Both the position numbers and the translations under genes were made by a program. DNA of 9,140 bases from Firmicutes bacterium UBA3906 (GTDB lineage Bacteria > Bacillota > Clostridia > Caldicoprobacterales > DTU083): assembly GCA_002391555.1 (NCBI GenBank), contig DGFG01000112.1, forward strand, positions 1-9,140, in the 5' to 3' direction. Shown in pieces: positions 1 through 6,855 of this stretch; positions within the stretch are counted from its first letter, which is position 1; each line of letters begins with the position of its first letter. A model generated the notes under the pieces. It saw nothing but the letters and a program-made list of their open reading frames with translations, was not told the origin of the DNA and did not search any database.

Positions 1-845
1 ATACCTGTGTAGTAGTTAGGACTATGGACCATACCTAAATCTATGGCAATATAGTCTGACAGACCATAGTTACTTAGCATCCTACATACCTGACCTATGT
101 TTTCTAGGGCCTTTTTACTTCGGCCAGTATTTGATAGAGTTTTAGCATAGTCTAAGACCTCACTAGCACCAAAAAGCATGGGTATCTGAAGTAGCTTATT
201 TTTTGTATCAGCTGGCATGGCTAGGTTTTTTAGTAGGATTTCTAGGGCTAGACTGTTTTTTTGATCTATTAAATGCCTTAGGTCCTCTGACTGATTTGCA
301 TCTAGGCCTGCCTCCTCAACTAGTCCCTTAAAAAACTCTACCTGGCCAATGTCTATTTGAAAATCCCTTAAGCCTAACTTTAATAAGGACTCTATACTAA
401 GGGCTATTACCTCAGCATCTGCCATTGGGTCACGAGAGCCCAAAAGTTCTATTCCAGCCTGGGCAATTTCTCTTTGCTTGCTTTGGCCCTCTTCCTCATA
501 CCTATACACGCTACCGATATAGGAAAGTCTAAGGGGTAATGGGTATTCCTTCATTTTGGTAGCTGCTATCCTAGCAATTGGCATAGTAATATCTGGCCTG
601 AGCACCATAATTCTGTCACCAGGTTCAAAGAACTTGTACATGGTTTCTTGTTCTATTGAGGCGGTTTCACCCTCAAAAAGGTCTAGGTATTCAAACAAGG
701 GGGTGTCTATCTCATCATAGCCACTAAGGTTAAATAGGTCCCTTAGCCTTTCTTCCATTTTCCTTCGGTTGTAGCACTCATCTGGCAGAGTATCCTGGAC
801 ACCCTCAGGTATTTGTTGTATTCTTTTGCTTGTCAAGGCTTTCAT
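1..845 (-). CDS. hisZ: ATP phosphoribosyltransferase regulatory subunit HisZ (partial, C-terminus off the left edge)
   Basis: HisZ is the histidyl-tRNA-synthetase-like subunit that, with short-form HisG, makes the first enzyme of histidine synthesis (ATP + PRPP to phosphoribosyl-ATP) and carries its histidine feedback control in the cytoplasm. Reading leftward from ATG at 845-843 gives 281 codons without a stop. The N-terminus has PEGVQDTLPDE at 13-23. A class-II synthetase-like core follows, with RPDITMPIAR at 83-92 and a segment from RYEEEG (115) through AQAGIELLG (128-136) to DAEVI (143-147). The RPDIT form, where a true HisRS normally has RPEGT, and the lack of a classical FRxERP motif point to HisZ rather than hisS. 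About 100 or more C-terminal residues should lie outside. A GTGAGGA ribosome binding site sits just upstream, and a consensus promoter lies at 896-924. It is probably the first gene of a his operon continuing leftward; hisJ is divergent. Confidence 0.88.
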   Translation of the reverse strand, partial: MKALTSKRIQQIPEGVQDTLPDECYNRRKMEERLRDLFNLSGYDEIDTPLFEYLDLFEGETASIEQETMYKFFEPGDRIMVLRPDITMPIARIAATKMKEYPLPLRLSYIGSVYRYEEEGQSKQREIAQAGIELLGSRDPMADAEVIALSIESLLKLGLRDFQIDIGQVEFFKGLVEEAGLDANQSEDLRHLIDQKNSLALEILLKNLAMPADTKNKLLQIPMLFGASEVLDYAKTLSNTGRSKKALENIGQVCRMLSNYGLSDYIAIDLGMVHSPNYYTG

Positions 846-865
846 ATTCCTCACCGCTTTATTAG

Positions 866-895
866 TTTATCGATTTAATATGCTAAATTGATAAA
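866..895. promoter_or_regulatory. Candidate operator: 30-bp inverted repeat over the hisZ transcription start
   Basis: On the plus strand TTTATCGATTTA (866-877) and TAAATTGATAAA (884-895) form 12-nt arms with 11 of 12 positions complementary, around the 6-nt spacer ATATGC. The repeat directly abuts the hisZ -10 box (896-901) and covers the predicted start site, a position where a bound dimeric repressor would block transcription. The arms are too A/T-rich to make a strong RNA hairpin. A histidine-responsive regulator is inferred from position only; none is encoded in the window. Confidence 0.5.
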
Positions 896-924
896 ATTAT
901 ACCCTTGGCCTTTTGGAATGTCAA
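896..924 (-). promoter_or_regulatory. Perfect-consensus sigma-A promoter of hisZ
   Basis: On the minus strand TTGACA (924-919) and TATAAT (901-896) are separated by exactly 17 nt, a 12/12 match to the housekeeping promoter consensus. The sequence upstream of the -35 box (about 927-960) is very A/T-rich and could act as an UP element. The expected start site is near 889, leaving an untranslated leader of about 45 nt. That is too short for a T-box riboswitch or a leader-peptide attenuator. Confidence 0.85.
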
Positions 925-1026
925 GGGAAATGCCATATTTTTTTGCAATTAATTATAATTGGCCATTTAGATATGAGGAAGAACTAATATATAAGGCAAA
1001 ACTGAGCCAGCCTACTATGGATACTG

Positions 1027-1051
1027 TAATCATATTGATATTATATGGTTA
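1027..1051. repeat. Imperfect inverted repeat upstream of hisJ
   Basis: TAATCATAT (1027-1035) and ATATGGTTA (1043-1051) form 9-nt arms with one mismatch around a 7-nt spacer. It lies roughly 45-70 bp before the expected hisJ start site and could be a regulator site. It shares the string ATTGATA with the inverted repeat at the hisZ promoter, which may be chance in A/T-rich DNA. Otherwise I see nothing definite in 925-1060. Confidence 0.25.
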
Positions 1052-1082
1052 GGTAAGTACTGCTTGTCAGCTAAATATGATG

Positions 1083-1088
1083 TATAAT
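1083..1088 (+). promoter_or_regulatory. Probable -10 box of the hisJ promoter
   Basis: TATAAT at 1083-1088 is a perfect -10 hexamer, 29 nt before the hisJ start codon. It would give a leader of about 23 nt that includes the ribosome binding site. No good -35 is seen at normal spacing: TGCTTG (1061-1066, 16-nt spacer) is weak and TTGTCA (1064-1069) is only 13 nt away. The promoter may be weak or activator-dependent. Confidence 0.45.
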
Positions 1089-1102
1089 ATAAGACAGTTA
1101 TT

Positions 1103-1109
1103 AAGGAGG
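1103..1109 (+). promoter_or_regulatory. Ribosome binding site that fixes the TTG start of hisJ
   Basis: AAGGAGG lies 8 nt before the TTG codon at 1118-1120. Its strength and ideal spacing select this TTG as the start. The next in-frame ATG (codon 6) would remove the first metal-ligand histidine at residue 5. Confidence 0.85.
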
Positions 1110-1117
1110 CGAAATAT

Positions 1118-1918
1118 TTGATCGATTATCATATGCATACCTATTACTCTGATGATGGGAAAATGACTCTAGACCAAGCTTGCAAAGCTGCAATAGATAA
1201 TGGGCTATTAGAGATAGCCATTACTGATCATATGGAGATTGATTGGCCATACAGGGATATGCCCTTTGAAATAAAGGATATAGATAGCTACATAAAAGAA
1301 ATAAGCCAATGTAGGCAAAAGTACGCTGGCCAGCTGTCAGTAAAAACAGGGGTTGAGTTGGGCATGCAGCATACCACCTTGGAAAAGTCCACTGCATTTA
1401 TAAATAAGTATCCCTTTGATTTTGTTATAGCCTCATTTCATATAGTAGATGGTTGTGACCCCTATTATCCAGAGTACTATGAGACTAGAACAAAAAAAGA
1501 GTCTTATATAGATTACTATAGGACTATATATGATATACTGCCAAAATATAGTGACTACAATGTCTTGGGCCACCTAGACTTGGTCAAAAGGTATTCTCCC
1601 TACGAATATGAAGAGGATGACCATAAAATCGGTCTAGATATTATAGAGGCCATATTAAAGACAGTCATTGACCAGGGCAAGGGTATTGAGCTAAATAGTT
1701 CAGGCTTTGCCCACAAGTCCCAGGTACCTATGCCCCATCCAGAGATAATAAAGCTCTACAAGGACCTAGGAGGAGAGATAATAACCATAGGGTCTGACTC
1801 ACATAAGGCAGAATCTGTAGCCTATAAAAATAAGGCTAGTATAGACCTATTAAAGGGCCTTGGTTTTAAATACATTACCTGCTTTGATAGGATGGAGCCT
1901 GTATTTATAAGGATTTAG
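1118..1918 (+). CDS. hisJ: Histidinol-phosphatase, PHP family (HisJ/HisK type)
   Basis: This cytoplasmic enzyme hydrolyses L-histidinol phosphate to histidinol, the penultimate metabolite of histidine synthesis, using a multi-metal PHP active site. The 266-residue length fits the family. Metal-ligand motifs appear in the expected order: HMH at 5-7, TDH at 36-38, Glu80 in GVELG, His108 in ASFH, GHLD at 151-154 (His152, Asp154), and GSDSH at 225-229. GIELNSSGF at 189-197 is also typical. The start is TTG, supported by AAGGAGG 8 nt upstream and by the need to keep His5. It lies divergent from hisZ, and a strong terminator follows the TAG stop, so it is probably transcribed alone. Other PHP phosphoesterases share the fold, but the motif set, size and hisZ neighbour make HisJ the best call. 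Confidence 0.88.
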   Translation: MIDYHMHTYYSDDGKMTLDQACKAAIDNGLLEIAITDHMEIDWPYRDMPFEIKDIDSYIKEISQCRQKYAGQLSVKTGVELGMQHTTLEKSTAFINKYPFDFVIASFHIVDGCDPYYPEYYETRTKKESYIDYYRTIYDILPKYSDYNVLGHLDLVKRYSPYEYEEDDHKIGLDIIEAILKTVIDQGKGIELNSSGFAHKSQVPMPHPEIIKLYKDLGGEIITIGSDSHKAESVAYKNKASIDLLKGLGFKYITCFDRMEPVFIRI

Positions 1919-1932
1919 CATCATAGATATTA

Positions 1933-1960
1933 AAAAGAAGGGCTCAATAGCCCTTCTTTT
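1933..1960. terminator. Bidirectional Rho-independent terminator between hisJ and tkt
   Basis: A perfect 12-bp stem (1933-1944 with 1949-1960, G/C-rich core GGGCT/AGCCC) closes a CAAT loop. The plus strand ends in CTTCTTTTATT. Read on the minus strand, the A-run becomes a CTTCTTTTTAAT tract. It begins 15 nt after the hisJ stop and lies about 70 nt beyond the tkt stop, so it can end both convergent transcripts. Confidence 0.88.
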
Positions 1961-2032
1961 ATTGTGTCATAGTATTACTTGCTTTATATACTTATTTCTA
2001 TTGTCCTAAACCAAGAATCCTGCAATTTATAC

Positions 2033-4027
2033 TTATTTTCCTAATAGCTTTAATGCCTTATCTACAACATTTTCTACAGTAAAGCCAAATTCTTTAAATA
2101 GGATATCTGCAGGTGCAGAGGCGCCAAAGTGGTCTATTGAGATGACCTCACCCTTTAGGCCTGTATACTTGTGCCAACCAAAGGAGCTGGCTGCCTCAAC
2201 TGCTAGACGGGCTTCTACATTTTTAGGTAGCAGCCTTTCCTTGTATTCATCGGACTGCTCTTCGAAAATCTCCCAGGAGGGCATACTAATTACCCTAGCA
2301 TCTATACCCTTATCCTTTAGGACCTTCTTGGCCTCCATAATCAACTGAACCTCTGAACCTGTAGCCATAAGGATAAGGTCTGGGCTAGCCTTGTCTGAAT
2401 CGGACAAGATATAGGCTCCCTTGAAGGCATCCTTGCCAGTTCCCTCAAGTAGGGGCAGGTTCTGTCTAGTAAGTACAAGAGCTGTTGGGCTATCTGTCCT
2501 AGATAGGGCTAATAGCCATGCAGCTGCAGTCTCCCTAGAGTCAGCCGGCCTTATGACAGTAAAGTTTGGCATACTGCGTAGGGCTGCTAGGTGCTCTATT
2601 GGTTGATGGGTAGGACCATCCTCACCCACCCCAATGCTATCGTGGGTTAATATATAGATAAGGGGTAGCTTCATGAGGGCTGATAGCCTCATAGAGTGCT
2701 TCATATAGTCACTAAAGACAAAGAAGGTAGCCACATAGGGCCTGAGTCCTCCATGAACAGCCATACCGTTACCAATGGCAGCCATAGCATGCTCTCTTAC
2801 ACCAAAATGTATATTGGAGCCGGCATAATTGTCCTTTGTAAAGGCCTCCCTATCCTTCATATCTGATTTGTTAGAGGGTGCTAGGTCTGCAGAACCTCCG
2901 ATTAGATTAGGTAGATACTTAGATAGCCTATTTAGGACTGTACCCGAGGAAGACCTGGTCGCTGTTGCTCCCTCAAAGGCCCATATTTCTTCATTGTTTA
3001 TGATATCCTCAGCTAGCCCCTTTTGCTGCCACTTGTCCCACTCATCTGCTAGGTCTTTATACTCTTTTTTATATTTTTCAAATAGGTCAAGCCAGCTTTG
3101 CTCTGCCTTGGCAGCCTCCACAGCAAAGGCCTCCATATGGGACCTAACCTCATCTGCTACATAAAAGGAACCTTCAGTATTGTAGCCTAAGAATTTCTTT
3201 GCAGACAGGAGGTTTTCTGCTCCTAGGGGCTCACCATGGGCTGAAGCCTTGCCCTGCTTTTCAGGAGACCCGTATCCAATCTCTGTTGTTATAACAATAA
3301 GGCTTGGCCTATTTTTGTCGGCCTTGGCCTCTTTTATTTTCTCATGTATTTTAGCTACATCATTACCATCCTCAACATAAAGGACCTGCCAGCCATAGGC
3401 CTCATAGCGCTTGCCAACATCCTCTGTAAAGGCTAGGTCAGTGCTACCTTCGATGGTTATGCTATTTGAGTCATATAGTACAATAAGCTTGCCAAGTCCA
3501 AGGGTGCCTGCCAGGGATGCGGCCTCGCCGGAGATACCCTCCATCATGCAACCGTCTCCTGCTAAAGCGTATGTATAATGGTCTACTATCTCATAGCCAG
3601 GCCTATTAAACTTGGCGGCCAAATGGGCCTCTGCCATAGCCATACCTACTGCATTAGCTATACCCTGTCCTAGGGGTCCAGTAGTAACCTCTACCCCTGG
3701 TGTATCTGTATATTCTGGATGTCCAGGAGTCTTGCTGCCCCATTGCCTAAAGTTTTTCAAGTCATCAATAGAAACATCGTAGCCAAATATGTGCAACAAG
3801 GAATAGATAAGCATAGAACCATGGCCAGCTGATAGGACGAACCTATCCCTATTGACCCAGTCAGGGTTTTTGGGATTGTGCTTTAATTCTTTGGCCCATA
3901 GGGTATAGGCCATAGGTGCAGCTCCCATAGGTAAGCCTGGATGGCCTGACTTTGCTTTTTCAACGCCCTCTGCTGATAAAATCCTTATCGTATTTATACA
4001 AAGCTGATCAATGTCAATATTTGTCAT
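2033..4027 (-). CDS. tkt: Transketolase
   Basis: Transketolase moves two-carbon ketol units between sugar phosphates in the non-oxidative pentose phosphate pathway, using thiamine diphosphate (TPP) and a divalent metal. At 664 residues it is a normal full-length, single-chain bacterial enzyme. The N-terminal TPP domain has SGHPG (27-31, His29), SAGHG (66-70, His69), GPLGQG (117-122), the metal/TPP motif GDG (157-159) ending in Asn188 of [10 protein letters not shown], and His264. The pyrimidine-binding domain has [10 protein letters not shown] (377-386), the catalytic-type Glu412 in REHAM, and His474 in GEDGPTHQP. The C-terminal domain is intact, ending KLLGK. ATG at 4027 is preceded by AGGAGGA at 6-nt spacing. 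It has its own promoter and a terminator on each side, so it is probably monocistronic; no transaldolase or other pentose phosphate gene is adjacent. Confidence 0.97.
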   Translation of the reverse strand: MTNIDIDQLCINTIRILSAEGVEKAKSGHPGLPMGAAPMAYTLWAKELKHNPKNPDWVNRDRFVLSAGHGSMLIYSLLHIFGYDVSIDDLKNFRQWGSKTPGHPEYTDTPGVEVTTGPLGQGIANAVGMAMAEAHLAAKFNRPGYEIVDHYTYALAGDGCMMEGISGEAASLAGTLGLGKLIVLYDSNSITIEGSTDLAFTEDVGKRYEAYGWQVLYVEDGNDVAKIHEKIKEAKADKNRPSLIVITTEIGYGSPEKQGKASAHGEPLGAENLLSAKKFLGYNTEGSFYVADEVRSHMEAFAVEAAKAEQSWLDLFEKYKKEYKDLADEWDKWQQKGLAEDIINNEEIWAFEGATATRSSSGTVLNRLSKYLPNLIGGSADLAPSNKSDMKDREAFTKDNYAGSNIHFGVREHAMAAIGNGMAVHGGLRPYVATFFVFSDYMKHSMRLSALMKLPLIYILTHDSIGVGEDGPTHQPIEHLAALRSMPNFTVIRPADSRETAAAWLLALSRTDSPTALVLTRQNLPLLEGTGKDAFKGAYILSDSDKASPDLILMATGSEVQLIMEAKKVLKDKGIDARVISMPSWEIFEEQSDEYKERLLPKNVEARLAVEAASSFGWHKYTGLKGEVISIDHFGASAPADILFKEFGFTVENVVDKALKLLGK

Positions 4028-4072
4028 TCTTTATCCTCCTGTTCTGTCTTCCTTATGTCTTAACTACCATTT

Positions 4073-4101
4073 ATTATATTCCATAAGGGGATTTTATTCA
4101 A
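4073..4101 (-). promoter_or_regulatory. Sigma-A promoter of tkt
   Basis: On the minus strand TTGAAT (4101-4096; 4 of 6 to consensus) is followed after 17 nt by a perfect TATAAT (4078-4073). The expected start near 4066 gives a leader of about 39 nt ending in the AGGAGG ribosome binding site (about 4035-4040). Confidence 0.7.
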
Positions 4102-4109
4102 ATTATTTT

Positions 4110-4121
4110 AGCAATATTGCT
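4110..4121. repeat. Perfect 12-bp palindrome upstream of the tkt -35 box
   Basis: AGCAATATTGCT at 4110-4121 is a perfect palindrome with no spacer. It is centred about 14 bp upstream of the tkt -35 box (4096-4101), an upstream-regulator position. It is separate from the terminator at 4133-4164. Function unknown. Confidence 0.35.
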
Positions 4122-4132
4122 GTTTAATTACA

Positions 4133-4164
4133 AAAGCCCTAAGCAAATTTCTGCTTAAGGCTTT
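4133..4164 (-). terminator. Rho-independent terminator after spoIVA
   Basis: The arms 4133-4145 and 4152-4164 form a 13-position stem with one C/A mismatch around a 6-nt loop. It begins 22 nt past the spoIVA stop. In the spoIVA direction the stem is followed by a modest CTTTTG tract. In the opposite direction it is followed by the better T-run CTTTATTTTTTC, so it may work both ways. Confidence 0.7.
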
Positions 4165-4186
4165 ATTTTTTCATATTTGCCTCGCC

Positions 4187-5665
4187 CTATAGGATAATGC
4201 AGATGAGACCTCCGCTGCCATCGTTGATGATCCTTTGTAGGGTCTCTTGAATCTTTAATTGCGCATCCTCTGGCATCCTCATTAGCTTGTTTGATAGGCC
4301 TTCGTTGACTAGCTCATGTAGAGACTTGCCAAAGATATTAGAATCCCATAGCTTTGATGGATCTGTTTCAAATTCATCTAGTAGGTATTTTACCAGCTCT
4401 TCACTTTGCTTTTCTGTCCCAACTATAGGTGATACCTCAGTCTCTATATCAGCCCTCATAAGGTGGAGTGAGGGAGCACTAGCCCTTAAGCGTACCCCAA
4501 ACCTGCCCCCCTGCTTTATAATCTCTGGCTCCTCCAAGGTCAGCTCATCCATGGTGGGTGGTACGAGGCCATAGCCAGTTTCTCTAACATCCTTTAGGGC
4601 CTCCTCTAGCCGGTCATATTCCTTTTTAGCATGGGCTAGTTGCTTCATTAGACCTATCATCTGGTAGTCACCCTTGATTTCAAAGCCGCACTCTTCGCCG
4701 AGAACCTTGTAAAATAGGCCTTCCTTTGGTTCTAGTCTAACTGATATGTGGCCGGTCCCTAGATTTATATTATCTACCCTGGCCTCTTTGACAAAGTCAG
4801 ACTCTTTAATCCTATCAGCTAGACCCTCTATTTCTCTAACCCTAGCTATTTCAGAGGTGGCTTCAGTAAAGGAGGATATTATGTGGTTGATGAGCCAATG
4901 GTCCTCATCAAGGCTGTATATCCATTTAGGTGAATCTAGTTTTATTTCAGTGATTGGGAACTCAAAAAGTACATTACTTAGTATTTCGTAGATATCATTT
5001 TCCTCAAGATTTAAGGCATCAAGGGCAAGAACCGGTACATTGTACTTTTCCTCAAGTGCATCCCTTAGCTTTACGGTATTTTCCTCATAGGGATATTTTG
5101 AATTTAGGACCATTACAAAGGGCTTATCTATCTGCTTAAGCTCCCTAACCACTCTCTCCTCTGCCTCTATATAGCTTGATCTGGGTATATCAGTGATACT
5201 ACCATCAGTTGTCACAACAAGGCCAATAGTGGAATGGTCCTTTATAACCTTGCGGGTACCGATTTCTGCAGCTTCCTCAAAGGGTATATCATAATCATAC
5301 CACGGAGTCCGAACCATCCTTTGAGCTTCGCCCTCCATATGTCCTATTGCTCCCTTAACAAGATATCCTACACAATCAACCATTCTTATATTCAGATTGG
5401 CATTCTCCCGGACAGCAATCTTGACAGCTTCGTTGGGAACAAACTTAGGCTGGGTGGTCATTATTGTTCGGCCAGCACCACTTTGTGGTATTTCGTCCCG
5501 GGATCGTTCCTTCTCGAATTCGTTATCCATGTTAGGAAGGACCAGTAAATCCATTATTCTTTTTATCAATGTGGATTTTCCTGTTCGAACCGGACCTACT
5601 ACTCCTATGTATATATCATCATCAGTCCGTTCTGCTATATCCCGGTACAGGTCAAACTTCTCCAT
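4187..5665 (-). CDS. spoIVA: Stage IV sporulation protein A (spore coat basement-layer ATPase)
   Basis: SpoIVA is made in the mother cell, where it hydrolyses ATP and polymerises on the forespore surface to form the platform for coat assembly; it is also needed for cortex formation. The 492 residues equal the Bacillus subtilis length, and the sequence aligns by eye along its whole length. The N-terminal TRAFAC-type ATPase has Walker A GPVRTGKST at 24-32 (Lys30), sensor threonines at 70-71 (TIMTT), and a Walker B-type VDCVGY with Asp97. The C-terminal half keeps EPEIIKQGGRFGVRL and GTEKQSEELV, and the protein ends GGLICIIL, close to the B. subtilis GGLIAIIL. A TTG directly precedes the ATG at 5665. 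The ATG is chosen because GGGAGGG is 7 nt from it (only 4 from the TTG) and because it reproduces the family N-terminus MEK. A sigma-E-like promoter lies upstream. Confidence 0.97.
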   Translation of the reverse strand: MEKFDLYRDIAERTDDDIYIGVVGPVRTGKSTLIKRIMDLLVLPNMDNEFEKERSRDEIPQSGAGRTIMTTQPKFVPNEAVKIAVRENANLNIRMVDCVGYLVKGAIGHMEGEAQRMVRTPWYDYDIPFEEAAEIGTRKVIKDHSTIGLVVTTDGSITDIPRSSYIEAEERVVRELKQIDKPFVMVLNSKYPYEENTVKLRDALEEKYNVPVLALDALNLEENDIYEILSNVLFEFPITEIKLDSPKWIYSLDEDHWLINHIISSFTEATSEIARVREIEGLADRIKESDFVKEARVDNINLGTGHISVRLEPKEGLFYKVLGEECGFEIKGDYQMIGLMKQLAHAKKEYDRLEEALKDVRETGYGLVPPTMDELTLEEPEIIKQGGRFGVRLRASAPSLHLMRADIETEVSPIVGTEKQSEELVKYLLDEFETDPSKLWDSNIFGKSLHELVNEGLSNKLMRMPEDAQLKIQETLQRIINDGSGGLICIIL

Positions 5666-5747
5666 CAACTTTCCCTCCCTTACTAGTGGTTAGAATTGGG
5701 AGCCAGTTTGCCCCAATATCTAATATCTAGCATATTATTTCATACTT

Positions 5748-5779
5748 AATGTATATTGACCCTAGCAAGGGAATATGAC
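5748..5779 (-). promoter_or_regulatory. Candidate sigma-E promoter of spoIVA
   Basis: On the minus strand GTCATATT (5779-5772) matches the known sigma-E -35 consensus (GKMATATT). The best -10 match is TATACATT (5755-5748) against CATACAMT, with a 16-nt spacer that is slightly longer than usual. A 14-nt alternative, AATATACA, fits less well. Sigma-E control of spoIVA is established in B. subtilis. The start near 5740 leaves a leader of about 75 nt containing a small inverted repeat (ATTGGG at 5695-5700 with CCCAAT at 5712-5717). Confidence 0.55.
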
Positions 5780-5788
5780 AAGTTGTCA
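5776..5788. promoter_or_regulatory. Candidate operator: 13-bp palindrome overlapping the spoIVA -35
   Basis: TGACAA (5776-5781), a central G, and TTGTCA (5783-5788) form a perfect inverted repeat that overlaps the sigma-E-like -35 element by four bases. The TGACAAG half resembles the B. subtilis SpoIIID site core (GGACAAG) at 6 of 7 positions. That link is inference. A hairpin with a 1-3 nt loop is too small for a terminator of gpsA. Confidence 0.35.
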
Positions 5789-5802
5789 GGAAAAAATGAG
5801 TC

Positions 5803-6855
5803 TTATAGCCAGTTAGCTTGAATATCTTCTACTATTTCTTCTATCTCATAGGTCTTGTCCCTAAGCATCAATTCTTTTACAGCCTTATCTGGATCCTTTC
5901 CTTCGAATAATATAGTATAAAGCTTGCTGGTAATTGGCATTTCAATGCCTAGCTCTTTAGCTAGTAGGTAAGCGGCCTTGCATGTCTTGACCCCTTCTAC
6001 AACCATGCCTATTGAGCTTAAGGTTTCTTCTAGACTTTTGCCCTGGCCTATCATTATACCAGCCCGCCTATTTCTACTATGCATACTAGTACAGGTCACT
6101 ATTAGGTCTCCTATACCAGTTAAGCCAGCAAAGGTTAGTGGAGAAGCACCCATTGCCTCTCCTAGCCGTGCTATCTCAGCTATACCCCTAGTCATCAGGG
6201 CAGCCTTTGTATTATCACCATAGCCTAGACCATCGCTAATACCAGCAGCCAAGGCGATAATGTTCTTTAGGGCTCCTCCTGTCTCAACACCTACAATATC
6301 AGGGTTGGTATAGACCCTTAAGCTAGGGCCCATAAATATATCCTGGACCTTTTCAGCTGCCACTTTAGAGTTTGAAGCACAAACCAGGGCTGTCGGGATA
6401 TTTCTACCTACCTCCTCCGCATGGCTTGGTCCAGACAGGACTACAAGATCCCTATATGGTATTTCTTCATCAATTACTTGGCTTAGCCTTTTTAGGCTCT
6501 CTATCTCAAAGCCCTTTGCAACATTTACTAGGACTTGATTGGATTTTATGTAGGGCGCAGCCCGCCTTGCCATCATACGGACTAGATGTGAAGGCACTGC
6601 AAAAACTACAAGGGACGCCCCCTCGACTGCCTCTTTTATATCATTGGTAGGCTCTATGCCCTCAGGTATCCTAACACCAGGTAGATATTGCTTGTTTTCT
6701 TTATCCTTTATTATGGTATCTATGACCTCTTGTTCATATACCCAAAGTCCTATTTGGTATCCCATATTAGCCAAGTGAACTGACAGGGCTGTTCCCCAGC
6801 TACCTGCTCCTATGACCGAAACCCTTTCTCCCATATAAATTACTTCCCTTCTCAT
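5803..6855 (-). CDS. gpsA: Glycerol-3-phosphate dehydrogenase [NAD(P)+]
   Basis: GpsA reduces dihydroxyacetone phosphate to sn-glycerol 3-phosphate, the backbone for phospholipids, in the cytoplasm. The N-terminal Rossmann domain has GAGSWG at 16-21, FAVPSH at 85-90 and NVAKG with Lys114. The C-terminal catalytic domain has [10 protein letters not shown] at 140-149, Lys197 in [19 protein letters not shown] from 214, and [14 protein letters not shown] from 244 with Asp250, then SRNRR at 260-264. The 350-residue reading starts at the ATG at 6855, which overlaps the plsY stop as ATGA. A second in-frame ATG at 6834 (codon 8, [11 protein letters not shown]) gives 343 residues and starts closer to the Rossmann strand, as most family members do. 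The first has AGGAG only about 4 nt away and the second has a weaker AAGGGA about 10 nt away, so the start is unsettled. The overlap implies translational coupling to plsY, whose enzyme uses its product. Confidence 0.96.
   Translation of the reverse strand: MRREVIYMGERVSVIGAGSWGTALSVHLANMGYQIGLWVYEQEVIDTIIKDKENKQYLPGVRIPEGIEPTNDIKEAVEGASLVVFAVPSHLVRMMARRAAPYIKSNQVLVNVAKGFEIESLKRLSQVIDEEIPYRDLVVLSGPSHAEEVGRNIPTALVCASNSKVAAEKVQDIFMGPSLRVYTNPDIVGVETGGALKNIIALAAGISDGLGYGDNTKAALMTRGIAEIARLGEAMGASPLTFAGLTGIGDLIVTCTSMHSRNRRAGIMIGQGKSLEETLSSIGMVVEGVKTCKAAYLLAKELGIEMPITSKLYTILFEGKDPDKAVKELMLRDKTYEIEEIVEDIQANWL

Noticed and set aside
1..845. Histidyl-tRNA synthetase (hisS) as the identity of the left gene
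   Set aside because: The class-II core has RPDIT and lacks the usual RPEGT and FRxERP-type motifs of a functional HisRS. The adjacent hisJ also favours HisZ.
846..1117. T-box or other riboswitch controlling hisZ
   Set aside because: The clear promoter leaves a leader of only about 45 nt, with no T-box sequence and no terminator hairpin.
2142..3164. Open plus-strand frames of 61-111 codons inside tkt
   Set aside because: They are antisense to a fully supported transketolase, have no recognisable domains or good ribosome binding sites, and are what biased codon use leaves open on the other strand.
4287..5693. Several plus-strand open frames of 61-104 codons opposite spoIVA
   Set aside because: These are shadows of spoIVA. 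They overlap one another in different frames and have serine-rich, low-information translations.
5776..5802. A gpsA terminator in the gpsA-spoIVA gap
   Set aside because: The T-run after the gpsA stop (CATTTTTTCC) has no stem before it, and the TGACAA/TTGTCA palindrome comes after the T-run and would form only a tiny hairpin.
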